NCBI GenBank assembly: GCA_023138835.1
Contig: JAGLOP010000002.1
Span: 62,001-126,000 of the forward strand
Direction of reading: 5' to 3'
Length of the DNA stretch: 64,000 nucleotides
Source of the DNA: Arcobacteraceae bacterium
GTDB lineage: Bacteria; Campylobacterota; Campylobacteria; Campylobacterales; Arcobacteraceae
Part shown: positions 19,079-27,318 of the stretch, one piece after another
Layout of the letters: every line of letters begins with the position of its first letter
Position numbering within the stretch: position 1 is the first letter of the stretch
Position numbers and translations under genes: made by a program
Notes under the pieces: model-generated
Told to the model about the DNA's origin: nothing
Databases searched by the model: none
Seen by the model: only the letters and a program-made list of their open reading frames with translations

Positions 19079-21067
19079 TTATTTTATAAAACTTTCAATT
19101 AACTCTTCAAGTTCTAAAAATCTTTCAACTTTTTGCTCATAAAGTTCATTTTTACTATTTAGCTGCTTAGTCATCTCTATAAGACCTAACTCTTGATAAC
19201 ATTGGGGATTCATTACACAATTGTTTAAATCCTCAATTTCAGCTTCTAATTCAGCTAATTCGTGTGGTAAACTGTCATATTCTCTTTGATCATTGTAAGT
19301 TAGTTTTATGATTTTCTTTTTAACTTCAATAACCTCTTCTTTGATAATTTTTTTATCATCTTTTTGTCCTCGTACCTGCGGAATTACATTTTCTGATTGA
19401 ATTTGTTTTTCAAGCAGCTTTAAATCATCAGCATCTTTTTGGCAATTTAGATATTCACTATATGGTATAAAACTTTCTTCAATAGTCCCATCCCCTTTAA
19501 AAATAAATAGCTTTTTGGCAATTTTATCTACAAAATATCTATCATGAGATACAAATATTAAAGCGCCTTGAAAAGAACGCAAATACTCTTCAAGAATATT
19601 AATAGTTGGGATATCCAAGTCATTTGTAGGCTCATCCATTATTAAACAATCAACTTTTTTAGTAAAGAGCAGGGCTAGAGCTATTCTATTTTTCTCTCCA
19701 CCGCTCAATGCGCCAACTTTTTTATCCAAATATTCTCGCGGGAACAAAAAGTTTTTTAAGTATCCAAAAACATGCAGGTTTCTGCCATCATCCAAAATAA
19801 CTCTATCCCCGCCGTTTGGACAAAAAATTTGCATAATAGTTTTATCATCATCCAGCATTTCTCGATTTTGGTCAAAGTATCCTATTTTAAAATCGCCTTT
19901 TTTAAAATCACCTTTGTCTATTTTCATTCTTTCTAAAAATACCTTTAACAAAGTTGACTTTCCGCTTCCGTTTGGTCCCACTATTGCAATAGTGTCTTTT
20001 TGTAAAATTCTAGTTGTAAAATTTTTGATTAATTCTTTATTTCCTAAACTCAAATAAACATTATCAAGCTCAAATAACATCTTTTTTTTATTTAAAGTAT
20101 CTCCATCATTAAATGATTTTGCTTCCCTTTGAAGATCTAAGCTCATTTTTCTTATTCGTGCAGGATTTGATTTAACCCTATCTTTTAAATCAAAATAATT
20201 ATCTTTTCTCAGTACATTTCTTTTTCTTCTTGCTGTTACACCGTGTTGCATCCAATGTGCTTCTGCTCTTAACTCTCTTACTAAATTATCATGATTTTTT
20301 TGCATATCTTCAAGTAATTTTTGCTTTTGTTCCAAATAAGAAGAATATCCACCATTAAATTTTCTTAAACTTCCATCTTCAATCTCAAGAATATTTGTAG
20401 CAACATTATCCATAAAGTATCTATCATGAGAGATAAAAATCAAAGTAAATTTTTCCTTAGCCAAAAGTTCTTCTAAAAATTCAACCATATAAACATCAAG
20501 ATGATTTGTAGGCTCATCCAGCAATAAAATATCAGGCTTTTTCAAAATTAATCCGGCAAGTCCGACTCTACGCTGTTCTCCACCGCTTAAAAGTGATACA
20601 TCCTTGTTTTCATAGGCTTTTAAGTCAAACTCCATTAAAACTCTTTGGACTTTATTTTCTAAGTCCCAAGCATTGTGATGGTCTAAATATGCACCAACTT
20701 CACTGGCTTCTTTTAAAAGTTCTTCATTCTCATAGTCAGATTCCAGTTGTTGAGAAATCTCATCATATCTTTTTTTGGCTTCTGTAAGTTCTGTCAACTG
20801 CTCTTCTATAGCATCTTTTACACTTATACCGCTTTTAAATTTAGGTTGCTGGTCAAGCATCTCTATTTTAAGTTTTTTATTAATAGCTATCTCACCGCTG
20901 TCAGGCTCAACTTGTCTCATAATGATTTTCATTAAAGTTGATTTACCCTGACCATTTTGTCCAATTATTGCCACCCTTTGGTCTTTTTGCAGAGTAAAAT
21001 TTACATCTTTTAAAATTACTTTTATATCGTATTGTTTGTTTATTTTTTGTAGATCAATTAATGCCAT
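19079..21067 (-). CDS. ABC-F family ATPase (Uup/EttA-like)
   Basis: A 662-residue soluble protein with two ABC ATPase domains and no membrane helices. Walker A motifs are GQNGQGKST (about 37-45) and GPNGSGKST near 362. The signatures are LSGGEQRR and LSGGEKNR, with Walker B regions ILLLDEPTNHLD and CLIMDEPTNDLD. The inter-domain linker is basic (MQHGVTARRKRNVLR), as in ribosome-binding ABC-F proteins. A C-terminal coiled coil (about 575-660) favours the Uup-like subgroup. ABC-F proteins act on stalled ribosomes at the E-site; the exact subgroup is uncertain. It heads the minus-strand operon and is divergent from pta. Confidence 0.9.
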   Translation of the reverse strand: MALIDLQKINKQYDIKVILKDVNFTLQKDQRVAIIGQNGQGKSTLMKIIMRQVEPDSGEIAINKKLKIEMLDQQPKFKSGISVKDAIEEQLTELTEAKKRYDEISQQLESDYENEELLKEASEVGAYLDHHNAWDLENKVQRVLMEFDLKAYENKDVSLLSGGEQRRVGLAGLILKKPDILLLDEPTNHLDVYMVEFLEELLAKEKFTLIFISHDRYFMDNVATNILEIEDGSLRKFNGGYSSYLEQKQKLLEDMQKNHDNLVRELRAEAHWMQHGVTARRKRNVLRKDNYFDLKDRVKSNPARIRKMSLDLQREAKSFNDGDTLNKKKMLFELDNVYLSLGNKELIKNFTTRILQKDTIAIVGPNGSGKSTLLKVFLERMKIDKGDFKKGDFKIGYFDQNREMLDDDKTIMQIFCPNGGDRVILDDGRNLHVFGYLKNFLFPREYLDKKVGALSGGEKNRIALALLFTKKVDCLIMDEPTNDLDIPTINILEEYLRSFQGALIFVSHDRYFVDKIAKKLFIFKGDGTIEESFIPYSEYLNCQKDADDLKLLEKQIQSENVIPQVRGQKDDKKIIKEEVIEVKKKIIKLTYNDQREYDSLPHELAELEAEIEDLNNCVMNPQCYQELGLIEMTKQLNSKNELYEQKVERFLELEELIESFIK

Positions 21068-21121
21068 TTAGTTTTGTAGCCTTTAGTTAGTTATAAAGTT
21101 AATAATATCTAAAAGTTAATG

Positions 21122-21136
21122 TGATACAATTTAACC
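21122..21136 (+). promoter_or_regulatory. Extended -10 promoter placing the pta transcript start on its ATG
   Basis: TGATACAAT is an extended -10, with the hexamer TACAAT at 21125-21130. Standard spacing puts +1 at 21137, which is the A of the pta ATG. The bases between (TTAACC) hold no ribosome-binding sequence. The pta message is therefore predicted to be leaderless. Confidence 0.55.
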
Positions 21137-23224
21137 ATGAAAATAAAATCTATATATATCTCATCTTTAGAAGCCGGTACTGGAAATTTATCTGTTAGTA
21201 TTGGATTGATGCGATTATTTAAACAAAATTTTCATAAAGTTGCTTTTTTTAGACCTGTTATTCAAACTGTTACAGATAATGATATAAACTTTATGCTTGA
21301 GCATTTTGGATTAAAACAAAAGAAAAAAGACAGCTTTGGATTTTTAGTTGAAGATGTACAAAATATGCTGGCAACCAATAAAAGTCACGAATTGTATGAA
21401 AAGTTAATTGAAAAAGTAAAATTTTTAGAACAAAATTATGATTTTGTATTAATTCAAGGATTATCAAAAGAGGCTTTATCTTCTACTATTGATTTTGATA
21501 TAAACTTAACTTTTGCCAAACATTTCAATTCACCTTTTATTAGTATTTTAAATGCCAAAGATAAAACAAATGATAAAATTTATGAAGAGATGCAGCTAGA
21601 AGCTAAGAGCATCTCTAAAGAAGGTTGTAGTCATTTTGCTACTATTGTAAATAAAATTCAAAATAAAAACTATCAACAACTAAAAAGTTTGGTACCCAAA
21701 TGCTCTTATTTGACTTTTTTCATCCCTTTGGTAGAGGAGCTTGAGAAGCTGACAATGTTAGATATTAAGTCTAATTTAAATTGTGAACTTTTCTTTGGTA
21801 ATACTAAAAATCTAAATCAAAAAATAAGTGATATAAAAATTGCTTCAATGACTTTAGAAAACTATTTGAAATGGGTTGAAAAAGAAAATTTAATCATAGT
21901 ATCAGGAGATAGAAGTGATATTATTTTAGGTTCATTGAATGCAATACACTCACAGAATATGCCACATATTTCAGGTCTTATTTTAACCGGTGGATTAAAA
22001 CCTGATGCCTCCATTATGAAATTACTTGAAGGATTTAAAGATATTGGAATTTGTTTGTTAAGTGTTGATACAGATACTTATCAAACCTCTTTGGATATGC
22101 AAAATATCAAACCACAATTAACTCACAAAAGTTATACCAAAATAGCTTTAATACTTGGTACTTTTTCAAAATATATAGATGATAATTTATTAACAAAAGC
22201 CTTTAATTTAACAACTTCTGATATTATGACACCTATTATGTTTGAATTTAATCTATTTCAAAGAGCAAAAAAAGATAAAAAACATATAGTGCTCAATGAA
22301 AGTAATGATGATAGAATATTAAGAGCTTGCGAAATTTTATTGTATCAAGATGTTGTTGATATAACTTTAATAGGTAACAGCGGTGATATTTTACATAAAG
22401 CAAATATATTAGGTATTGATTTAACCAAAGCTAATATTATCGACCCGCTAACTTCACCATTAACCGATAAATTTGCTAATGAATTTTATAATTTACGAAA
22501 GTCTAAAGGTATTTTATTAGAAAATGCACAAGATATTATGCTGACAAACAGTACTTATTTTGCGACTATGATGGTTTATTTAAATTATGCTGATGGACTA
22601 GTGAGCGGTGCAGTTGGAACTACAGCAGATACAGTTAGGCCGGCATTGCAGATTATAAAAACAAAATCTAATATTGATATAGTGTCAAGTGTCTTTTTTA
22701 TGTGTTTTGATACAAAAGTTTTAGTTTACGGAGATTGTGCGATCAATCCATCTCCAAAGGCAAAAGAATTATCACAAATAGCAATTAGTTCAGCACATAC
22801 GGCCAAACAATTTGGAATTGAACCAAAGGTTGCAATGTTGTCTTATTCTACCGGAGTTTCCGGAATTGGAGAAGATGTAGAGCTTGTGGCAGATGCAACG
22901 GCACAAGCAAAAAAGCTGGATAAATCAATAATTGTAGAAGGGCCAATTCAATATGATACAGCTATTGATAAACAAACAGCCTTGAAAAAATCACCAAACA
23001 GTAAACTACAAGGTGATGCCAGTGTATTGATATTTCCAGATTTAAATACTGGAAACAACACTTACAAAGCAGTTCAAAAAAGTAGCGGTGCAGTTGCCAT
23101 TGGACCTGTTTTGCAAGGATTAAATAAACCTATAAATGATTTAAGTCGAGGATGTAAAGTAGTCGATATTGTAAATACTGTTGCTATTACAGCTATTCAG
23201 GCTGGTTTAGTGATTAAGGATTAG
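21137..23224 (+). CDS. pta: Phosphate acetyltransferase
   Basis: A 695-residue long-form enzyme that interconverts acetyl-CoA and acetyl phosphate. The N-terminal third is a CobQ/BioD-like P-loop-type domain (SSLEAGTGNLSVSIGLMRLF), followed by a DRTGG-like region (about 215-320). The catalytic PTA_PTB domain covers about 370-690, with VLNESNDDRILRACEILL, GAVGTTADTVRPALQII and MLSYSTGVSGIGEDVE segments. Length matches the class II enzymes (about 700). ackA follows after 1 nt, the classical Pta-AckA pathway for acetate production or use. Translation appears leaderless. The product, acetyl phosphate, could also charge receivers of the many two-component proteins here. Confidence 0.94.
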   Translation: MKIKSIYISSLEAGTGNLSVSIGLMRLFKQNFHKVAFFRPVIQTVTDNDINFMLEHFGLKQKKKDSFGFLVEDVQNMLATNKSHELYEKLIEKVKFLEQNYDFVLIQGLSKEALSSTIDFDINLTFAKHFNSPFISILNAKDKTNDKIYEEMQLEAKSISKEGCSHFATIVNKIQNKNYQQLKSLVPKCSYLTFFIPLVEELEKLTMLDIKSNLNCELFFGNTKNLNQKISDIKIASMTLENYLKWVEKENLIIVSGDRSDIILGSLNAIHSQNMPHISGLILTGGLKPDASIMKLLEGFKDIGICLLSVDTDTYQTSLDMQNIKPQLTHKSYTKIALILGTFSKYIDDNLLTKAFNLTTSDIMTPIMFEFNLFQRAKKDKKHIVLNESNDDRILRACEILLYQDVVDITLIGNSGDILHKANILGIDLTKANIIDPLTSPLTDKFANEFYNLRKSKGILLENAQDIMLTNSTYFATMMVYLNYADGLVSGAVGTTADTVRPALQIIKTKSNIDIVSSVFFMCFDTKVLVYGDCAINPSPKAKELSQIAISSAHTAKQFGIEPKVAMLSYSTGVSGIGEDVELVADATAQAKKLDKSIIVEGPIQYDTAIDKQTALKKSPNSKLQGDASVLIFPDLNTGNNTYKAVQKSSGAVAIGPVLQGLNKPINDLSRGCKVVDIVNTVAITAIQAGLVIKD

Positions 23225-23225
23225 G

Positions 23226-24362
23226 ATGAAGATTTTAGTTTTGAATAGTGGAAGTTCTTCTGTTAAATATAAATTATTTGATAGTGTAAAATTAGAAGTA
23301 TTATTTGATGGTATCGAAGAAGAGATTAGCAACTTTCATAAAAGTTTTGAAAATATTTTTAATAAACTAATAGTTTCAAAAGCAATTAGTTCTTTAGAAG
23401 AGATAGGTGGTTTTGGACATAGAGTTGTTCATGGCGGTGAAAAGTTTTCTAGTCCTGTAATAATAGATGATGAAGTTATCTTAGAACTAGAAAAGTTAAT
23501 ACCTTTAGCACCCTTGCATAACCCTGCTAATATAGATGGCATCAAAACTATAAAAGCCAAGATTAAAAATAGCTTGCAAGTAGCTGTATTTGATACTGCC
23601 TTTCATCAAACTTTACCTATGAAATCTTTTTTGTATCCAATACCATTTGACTTTTATAAAGAACACAAAATAAGAAAATATGGTTTTCACGGAACATCAC
23701 ATTTTTATGTAGCAAAGCAATGTGCCGAATATTTCAATACCAACTTAGAAAATCTAAACTTAATCACAATACACCTTGGAAACGGTGCAAGTATAACCGC
23801 CGTTGAAAAAGGAAAATCAATAGATACTTCTATGGGATTCACACCACTTGAAGGACTTATGATGGGAACCCGCTGCGGAGATATAGACCCTTCAATTGTA
23901 TTGTATTTAGAACAAAATTTAAAGTTAAGTGCTGATGAAATAAATGAAATCTTAAATAAACAAAGTGGACTAAAAGGGATTTGTGAATATAGTGATTTAA
24001 GAGAAATTATAGCTTTAAGCCAAGATAATAATACTCAAGCTATTCTTGCTATAGATATGTTTGTAGAAAGAATTAGAAAATACCTAGGTGCTTATATCTT
24101 AAAATTAGAAAAACTTGATGGTATAATTTTCACAGGTGGAATAGGGGAAAACAGTAGTTTAATAAGACAAAAAGTTTGCGCTGATTTATCATTAAATTTA
24201 GGTATCAAAATAGATGATGACAAAAATACTCAAAAACTAATTAAAAATGTAGAAGATATTTCATCACCTTGCAGTAAACTTAAAGTATTAGTAATCAAAA
24301 CAGATGAAGAGAAAAGCATAGCAATACAAACAAAAGTATTATTAAGCAAAGATAATAATTAA
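23226..24362 (+). CDS. ackA: Acetate kinase
   Basis: A 378-residue enzyme of the ASKHA fold making acetyl phosphate from acetate and ATP, or the reverse. Motifs are the N-terminal VLNSGSSSVKYKLF, GHRVVHGGEKF near 64-74, the catalytic-acid region VFDTAFHQTLP near 120-130, YGFHGTSHFYV near 153-163, and the adenosine-site GGIGENSS near 304-311. Length is a little short of the usual 400 but no motif is missing. The ATG comes 1 nt after the pta stop, with the ribosome site inside the pta end. It ends tail-to-tail with the glycosyltransferase gene. Confidence 0.95.
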   Translation: MKILVLNSGSSSVKYKLFDSVKLEVLFDGIEEEISNFHKSFENIFNKLIVSKAISSLEEIGGFGHRVVHGGEKFSSPVIIDDEVILELEKLIPLAPLHNPANIDGIKTIKAKIKNSLQVAVFDTAFHQTLPMKSFLYPIPFDFYKEHKIRKYGFHGTSHFYVAKQCAEYFNTNLENLNLITIHLGNGASITAVEKGKSIDTSMGFTPLEGLMMGTRCGDIDPSIVLYLEQNLKLSADEINEILNKQSGLKGICEYSDLREIIALSQDNNTQAILAIDMFVERIRKYLGAYILKLEKLDGIIFTGGIGENSSLIRQKVCADLSLNLGIKIDDDKNTQKLIKNVEDISSPCSKLKVLVIKTDEEKSIAIQTKVLLSKDNN

Positions 24363-25174
24363 TTTAGAGAAATAGTATTATAAAGTTTTGTATATTTTTC
24401 TAAGATAGCATAATTGTTATGTTTAGAAGCACCTTTTATGATAATATCTAATTTATAAAGTAGCTCTTTTTGAATCTCAATTTTATATTTACTATTTAAG
24501 TGTTTCTCAAGTGCTTTAATCCTAAAAGTATCCATCATAGGTGTTTCGAAAGATAGTTGCCCTTTATGACCTGCTGTTTTTGTGATAAGTTCTTCATTGA
24601 TCAGTCCCAACTCATACTTTAGTAAAATCCTAAGCCACAAATCATAATCTTCACAAGCTTGTAATTTTTCATCAAATAAACCAACTTCATCTAAAATAGA
24701 TTTATTTAGAAGCAAGGTTGAGGCTCCTATTTTACAAGAATGTAAATTGTCTTTAAAACAATACCCGTTTGGCTTCTTTTGATGAGCTTTCTTCTTAATA
24801 ATTTTATTATTGAATTTCCATAATTCATCTGTATGAGATATTAAAATATTTGGATTTTCTTTATGAAAATTTATCTGTTTTTCTAATTTGTCTTTATGCC
24901 AAATATCATCACTGTCACAAAATGCAATCCATTTATATTTAGATTCTCTAATCCCTGTGTTTCTAGCAGAACTAACACCTTGATTATTTTGATAAATATA
25001 TTTTATCTCTACACCGGCTTGGTTCTCACTACATACTGATTTTGTATCATCAGTAGACCCATCATCTACAATTATTATCTCATCTGGCTTAACCGTTTGC
25101 TTTAAAATAGCATCAATAGTTCTCAATATAAAATCAGCACGATTAAAAGTTGGAATTATGACTGAGATTTTCAT
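24359..25174 (-). CDS. Glycosyltransferase family 2 (GT-A fold)
   Basis: A 271-residue cytosolic or peripheral enzyme. The GT2 core is clear: VIIPTFNRADFILRTIDAIL at the N-terminus, IIIVDDGSTDDT near 34-45, and the metal-binding CDSDDIWH near 88-95, plus the acceptor-side CEDYDLWLRILL motif near 179-190. It probably adds a sugar to a surface polysaccharide or lipid; donor and acceptor cannot be told. It is not next to the other LPS genes of this window, but sits at the end of a minus-strand run after the HAD phosphatase and a small ORF, 9 nt after the latter. Confidence 0.85.
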   Translation of the reverse strand: MKISVIIPTFNRADFILRTIDAILKQTVKPDEIIIVDDGSTDDTKSVCSENQAGVEIKYIYQNNQGVSSARNTGIRESKYKWIAFCDSDDIWHKDKLEKQINFHKENPNILISHTDELWKFNNKIIKKKAHQKKPNGYCFKDNLHSCKIGASTLLLNKSILDEVGLFDEKLQACEDYDLWLRILLKYELGLINEELITKTAGHKGQLSFETPMMDTFRIKALEKHLNSKYKIEIQKELLYKLDIIIKGASKHNNYAILEKYTKLYNTISLN

Positions 25175-25183
25175 ATGTTTATT

Positions 25184-25366
25184 TTATTTCTTAGGATTTA
25201 GAATAGCTTTTAGTTTTTTAGGAAGTTGTGCAAATACTATATTTGCTTTTTTAATAAAATTATCATCTTTATCAAAACAATTTACATCTACAGACATCTT
25301 GTTTTGATTAAAGAATACAACTTTCATAGTCATGCCGTTATGTTCAAAAGATAAATTTTTTTCCAT
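25184..25366 (-). CDS. Small conserved-looking hypothetical protein (60 aa)
   Basis: Not recognised. The sequence runs MEKNLSFEHNGMTMKVVFFN to a basic tail ending in PKKLKAILNPKK; it is soluble, with alternating strand-like segments. I prefer the ATG at 25366, just after the HAD stop, over the ATG at 25384 inside the HAD gene, because the internal GGAAAG then acts as a ribosome site about 10 nt away. It is flanked tightly by the HAD gene (upstream) and the GT2 gene (9 nt downstream), and coding bias looks like the neighbours, so it is probably real. Confidence 0.55.
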   Translation of the reverse strand: MEKNLSFEHNGMTMKVVFFNQNKMSVDVNCFDKDDNFIKKANIVFAQLPKKLKAILNPKK

Positions 25367-25368
25367 TT

Positions 25369-26007
25369 TTAAGTATCTTTCCATTCTAAAAGTTTATTTT
25401 GAAGTTCCAGTACCGTTTCAAGGGCATTGTCTTCATGGTCTGTAAACCCCCAATTAACTAAAATTGAATCTATATTTGCACTGTTAGCTGATATTAAATC
25501 TTTATGACTATCTCCAACCAAAATAGTATCATTTCTATCAAAATGATGTTTATCTATTAGGGCATTTAACATATCAGGGTGCGGTTTAGCTTGTACAACT
25601 TTGTCTGCTCCGATTATATCTTTAAAATAATGATTAATATTTAGATGTTTTGTCATCTGTATTGCAAAAACAGTACTTGCATTTGTAGCAATAGTAAAAA
25701 TAAACTCATCTTTTAAAGTTTCTAAAAGATTTGCAATCCCGTCATATAAAACAATATCACTTATACAGTGTTCCTCATAGTAAGTTTCAAAGAGTTCAGT
25801 ATGAACATCTGTAAAATTATCAGTTTCATAAAAAAATTCAGCACTGTTTATATGAGGATTATTTATATTTTGGAGTAAATAATTTTTTTCCATAGCTTTT
25901 AATCCAGTATTTGTTCTTACATGATTTATAGTATTTGCAATGATATTTCCACTGTTTATAAGCGTACCATCCATATCGAAAATTATTGATTTTTGTATTT
26001 TTTTCAT
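25369..26007 (-). CDS. HAD-family phosphatase (phosphoglycolate phosphatase-like)
   Basis: A 212-residue HAD hydrolase, counted from the ATG at 26007. Motif I is IIFDMDGTLINSG (nucleophile Asp and acid/base Asp, residues about 10 and 12). Motif II is in the IATNAS region, the motif III lysine in AKPHPDML, and motif IV is GDSHKDLISA. The helical cap follows motif I, as in the Gph/PGP subfamily. A longer reading frame open to 26190 is not believable: it has no homology-like sequence, precedes the conserved MKKIQKSIIFD start, and overlaps the promoter and start of the divergent gene. Substrate is probably a small phosphorylated metabolite. Confidence 0.85.
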   Translation of the reverse strand: MKKIQKSIIFDMDGTLINSGNIIANTINHVRTNTGLKAMEKNYLLQNINNPHINSAEFFYETDNFTDVHTELFETYYEEHCISDIVLYDGIANLLETLKDEFIFTIATNASTVFAIQMTKHLNINHYFKDIIGADKVVQAKPHPDMLNALIDKHHFDRNDTILVGDSHKDLISANSANIDSILVNWGFTDHEDNALETVLELQNKLLEWKDT

Positions 26008-26010
26008 ATT

Positions 26011-26026
26011 AAAGCTAATTATATCA
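26011..26026 (-). promoter_or_regulatory. Extended -10 promoter for the HAD gene, very short leader
   Basis: On the minus strand TGATATAAT spans 26026-26018. The predicted transcription start is near 26011, only about 4 nt before the ATG at 26007, and no ribosome-binding sequence fits in between. The mRNA is therefore predicted to be near-leaderless. Confidence 0.5.
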
Positions 26027-26045
26027 AATAAATATAAATCTAATA

Positions 26046-26077
26046 TGGTATAATGCAAAAAAATAGAAGGAATTTCT
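26046..26077 (+). promoter_or_regulatory. Extended -10 promoter and ribosome site fixing an ATC start
   Basis: TGGTATAAT (26046-26054) is an extended -10 and predicts a start near 26061. AGAAGGA (26065-26071) is a strong ribosome-binding sequence. Six bases later comes ATC at 26078, in frame with the NosL-like protein. The nearest in-frame canonical codon, GTG at 26144, is 72 nt beyond the ribosome site. Confidence 0.6.
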
Positions 26078-26596
26078 ATCAAAAAGAATTTAATATCCAT
26101 AATTACTGTATTTATTGTTGTATCTGTAATTATTGTATTATTTGTGTCGATGTCAACATCACAAAATATGACAGTAGTGTATACAGGCAATAGTGCTAAA
26201 AAACCAATACCTATTATTTTGGGTAAATTTCAAGATAGTGATTGCGGAATGGTAATAGATGATATAACTTATGCATCACAGGTTATAGCTCCAGATGGTA
26301 AAACCTGGTTTTTTCATGACCATGGCGGTATGGTACATTGGCTTGAAAATAAAGAATTTAAAGATACGGCACTAATTTGGGTAAGAACAAAAGATACCAA
26401 AAAATATATTGACGGCAGATATGCTTGGTATAGCAGAACTGATGATACTCCTATGTTTTACGGCTTTGGAGCTTATGAAAATAAAAAAGACGGTTTGATA
26501 AGTTTTCAAGCTATGTTTACACATATGGTTAGAGGTGAACATTTGGCTAATCCCTATATTAAAAAACAATTATTAGGGGAGAGCCAAGAAAAATAA
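26078..26596 (+). CDS. NosL-like membrane-anchored protein, apparent ATC start
   Basis: A 172-residue protein if it begins at ATC 26078. The extension supplies one membrane helix (about residues 4-24) that is absent if GTG 26144 is used. The exported part resembles NosL: a CGMVIDD motif, WFFHDHGGMVHWL in place of the NosL FDDxGCM element, then IWVRTKDTKKYIDGRYAWY and TPMFYGFGAYE. NosL proteins bind Cu(I) for nitrous oxide reductase or related copper enzymes through Cys/Met/His; the Cys-Gly-Met and the His residues here are suitable. The stop overlaps the start of the SafE gene (TAATG), so the two products probably work together in copper delivery (inference). Confidence 0.6.
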   Translation: MKKNLISIITVFIVVSVIIVLFVSMSTSQNMTVVYTGNSAKKPIPIILGKFQDSDCGMVIDDITYASQVIAPDGKTWFFHDHGGMVHWLENKEFKDTALIWVRTKDTKKYIDGRYAWYSRTDDTPMFYGFGAYENKKDGLISFQAMFTHMVRGEHLANPYIKKQLLGESQEK

Positions 26597-27303
26597 TGGA
26601 AACAGTTGATTTTATATCTATTATTACTATCGCTTTTTTAGGCTCATTTGGGCATTGTATTGGTATGTGTGGCGGGATAGTAATAGCATACAGTAGTACA
26701 AAAATAGAACAAACTTGGGGCAAAACCCAACAAACTTTTGCTCATCTTTTATATTCATTTGGCAGAATTTTAACTTATGCAATTTTAGGTGCTGTTTTTG
26801 GGTATCTAGGAGGAGTTGCCACTTTTTCAAATACTGCTAATGGTATTTTATGGTTAGTTGCAGGTTCTGCTATGCTTTTAACCGGACTTTCACTTTTAGG
26901 GAAAGTTAAATTTCTAACATTAATTGAACATTCTTTTTCTTCATCAACCTGGTACAAAGAAAATTTCAAAGCCTTACTTAGCAGCCAAACTTTATTAAGC
27001 TTTTTTCTATTGGGTATGTTAAATGGTCTTTTGCCTTGTGGTTTTGTATATTTCTTCGCAATAACAGCTGCTAGTACGGCAAGTCCTTTTTATGGTGCTG
27101 TTGTGATGATTATATTTGGTCTTAGCACAATTCCTGCACTTTTTTCACTTGGATTTTTTGTAGGTCTTTTTAAACAAACCGGTTTACGAAATATCATGAT
27201 AAAATTAGCCGCAGTATCTGTTATTATATATGGTGGATATACTATTTATAATGGTTATGACTATTTAATCAGCCCTGATAGAACTATTTTAGAATGTCAT
27301 TAA
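26596..27303 (+). CDS. SafE/DsbD-like six-helix membrane protein (cytochrome oxidase biogenesis type)
   Basis: A 235-residue integral membrane protein with about six helices. Two paired half-motifs typical of this family are present: GHCIGMCGGIV near residues 19-29 and NGLLPCGFVYFF near 141-152, each with membrane cysteines (CxxxC and PC). It belongs to the sulfite exporter TauE/SafE-like (DsbD_2) group, whose members often sit beside cbb3 oxidase or copper genes and move copper or reductant across the inner membrane. The ATG overlaps the stop of the NosL-like gene. A copper role is inferred from that neighbour. Sulfite export is the alternative implied by the family name. Confidence 0.8.
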   Translation: METVDFISIITIAFLGSFGHCIGMCGGIVIAYSSTKIEQTWGKTQQTFAHLLYSFGRILTYAILGAVFGYLGGVATFSNTANGILWLVAGSAMLLTGLSLLGKVKFLTLIEHSFSSSTWYKENFKALLSSQTLLSFFLLGMLNGLLPCGFVYFFAITAASTASPFYGAVVMIIFGLSTIPALFSLGFFVGLFKQTGLRNIMIKLAAVSVIIYGGYTIYNGYDYLISPDRTILECH

Positions 27304-27318
27304 TTTATAGGTTATAAT

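Noticed and set aside
26144-26146. GTG as start of the NosL-like gene
   Set aside because: No ribosome site precedes it, and it removes the only membrane anchor.
26008-26190. Long start of the HAD frame at 26190
   Set aside because: The extra 61 residues have no conserved character and cover the promoter and start of the divergent NosL-like gene; ATG 26007 is followed at once by the HAD motif.
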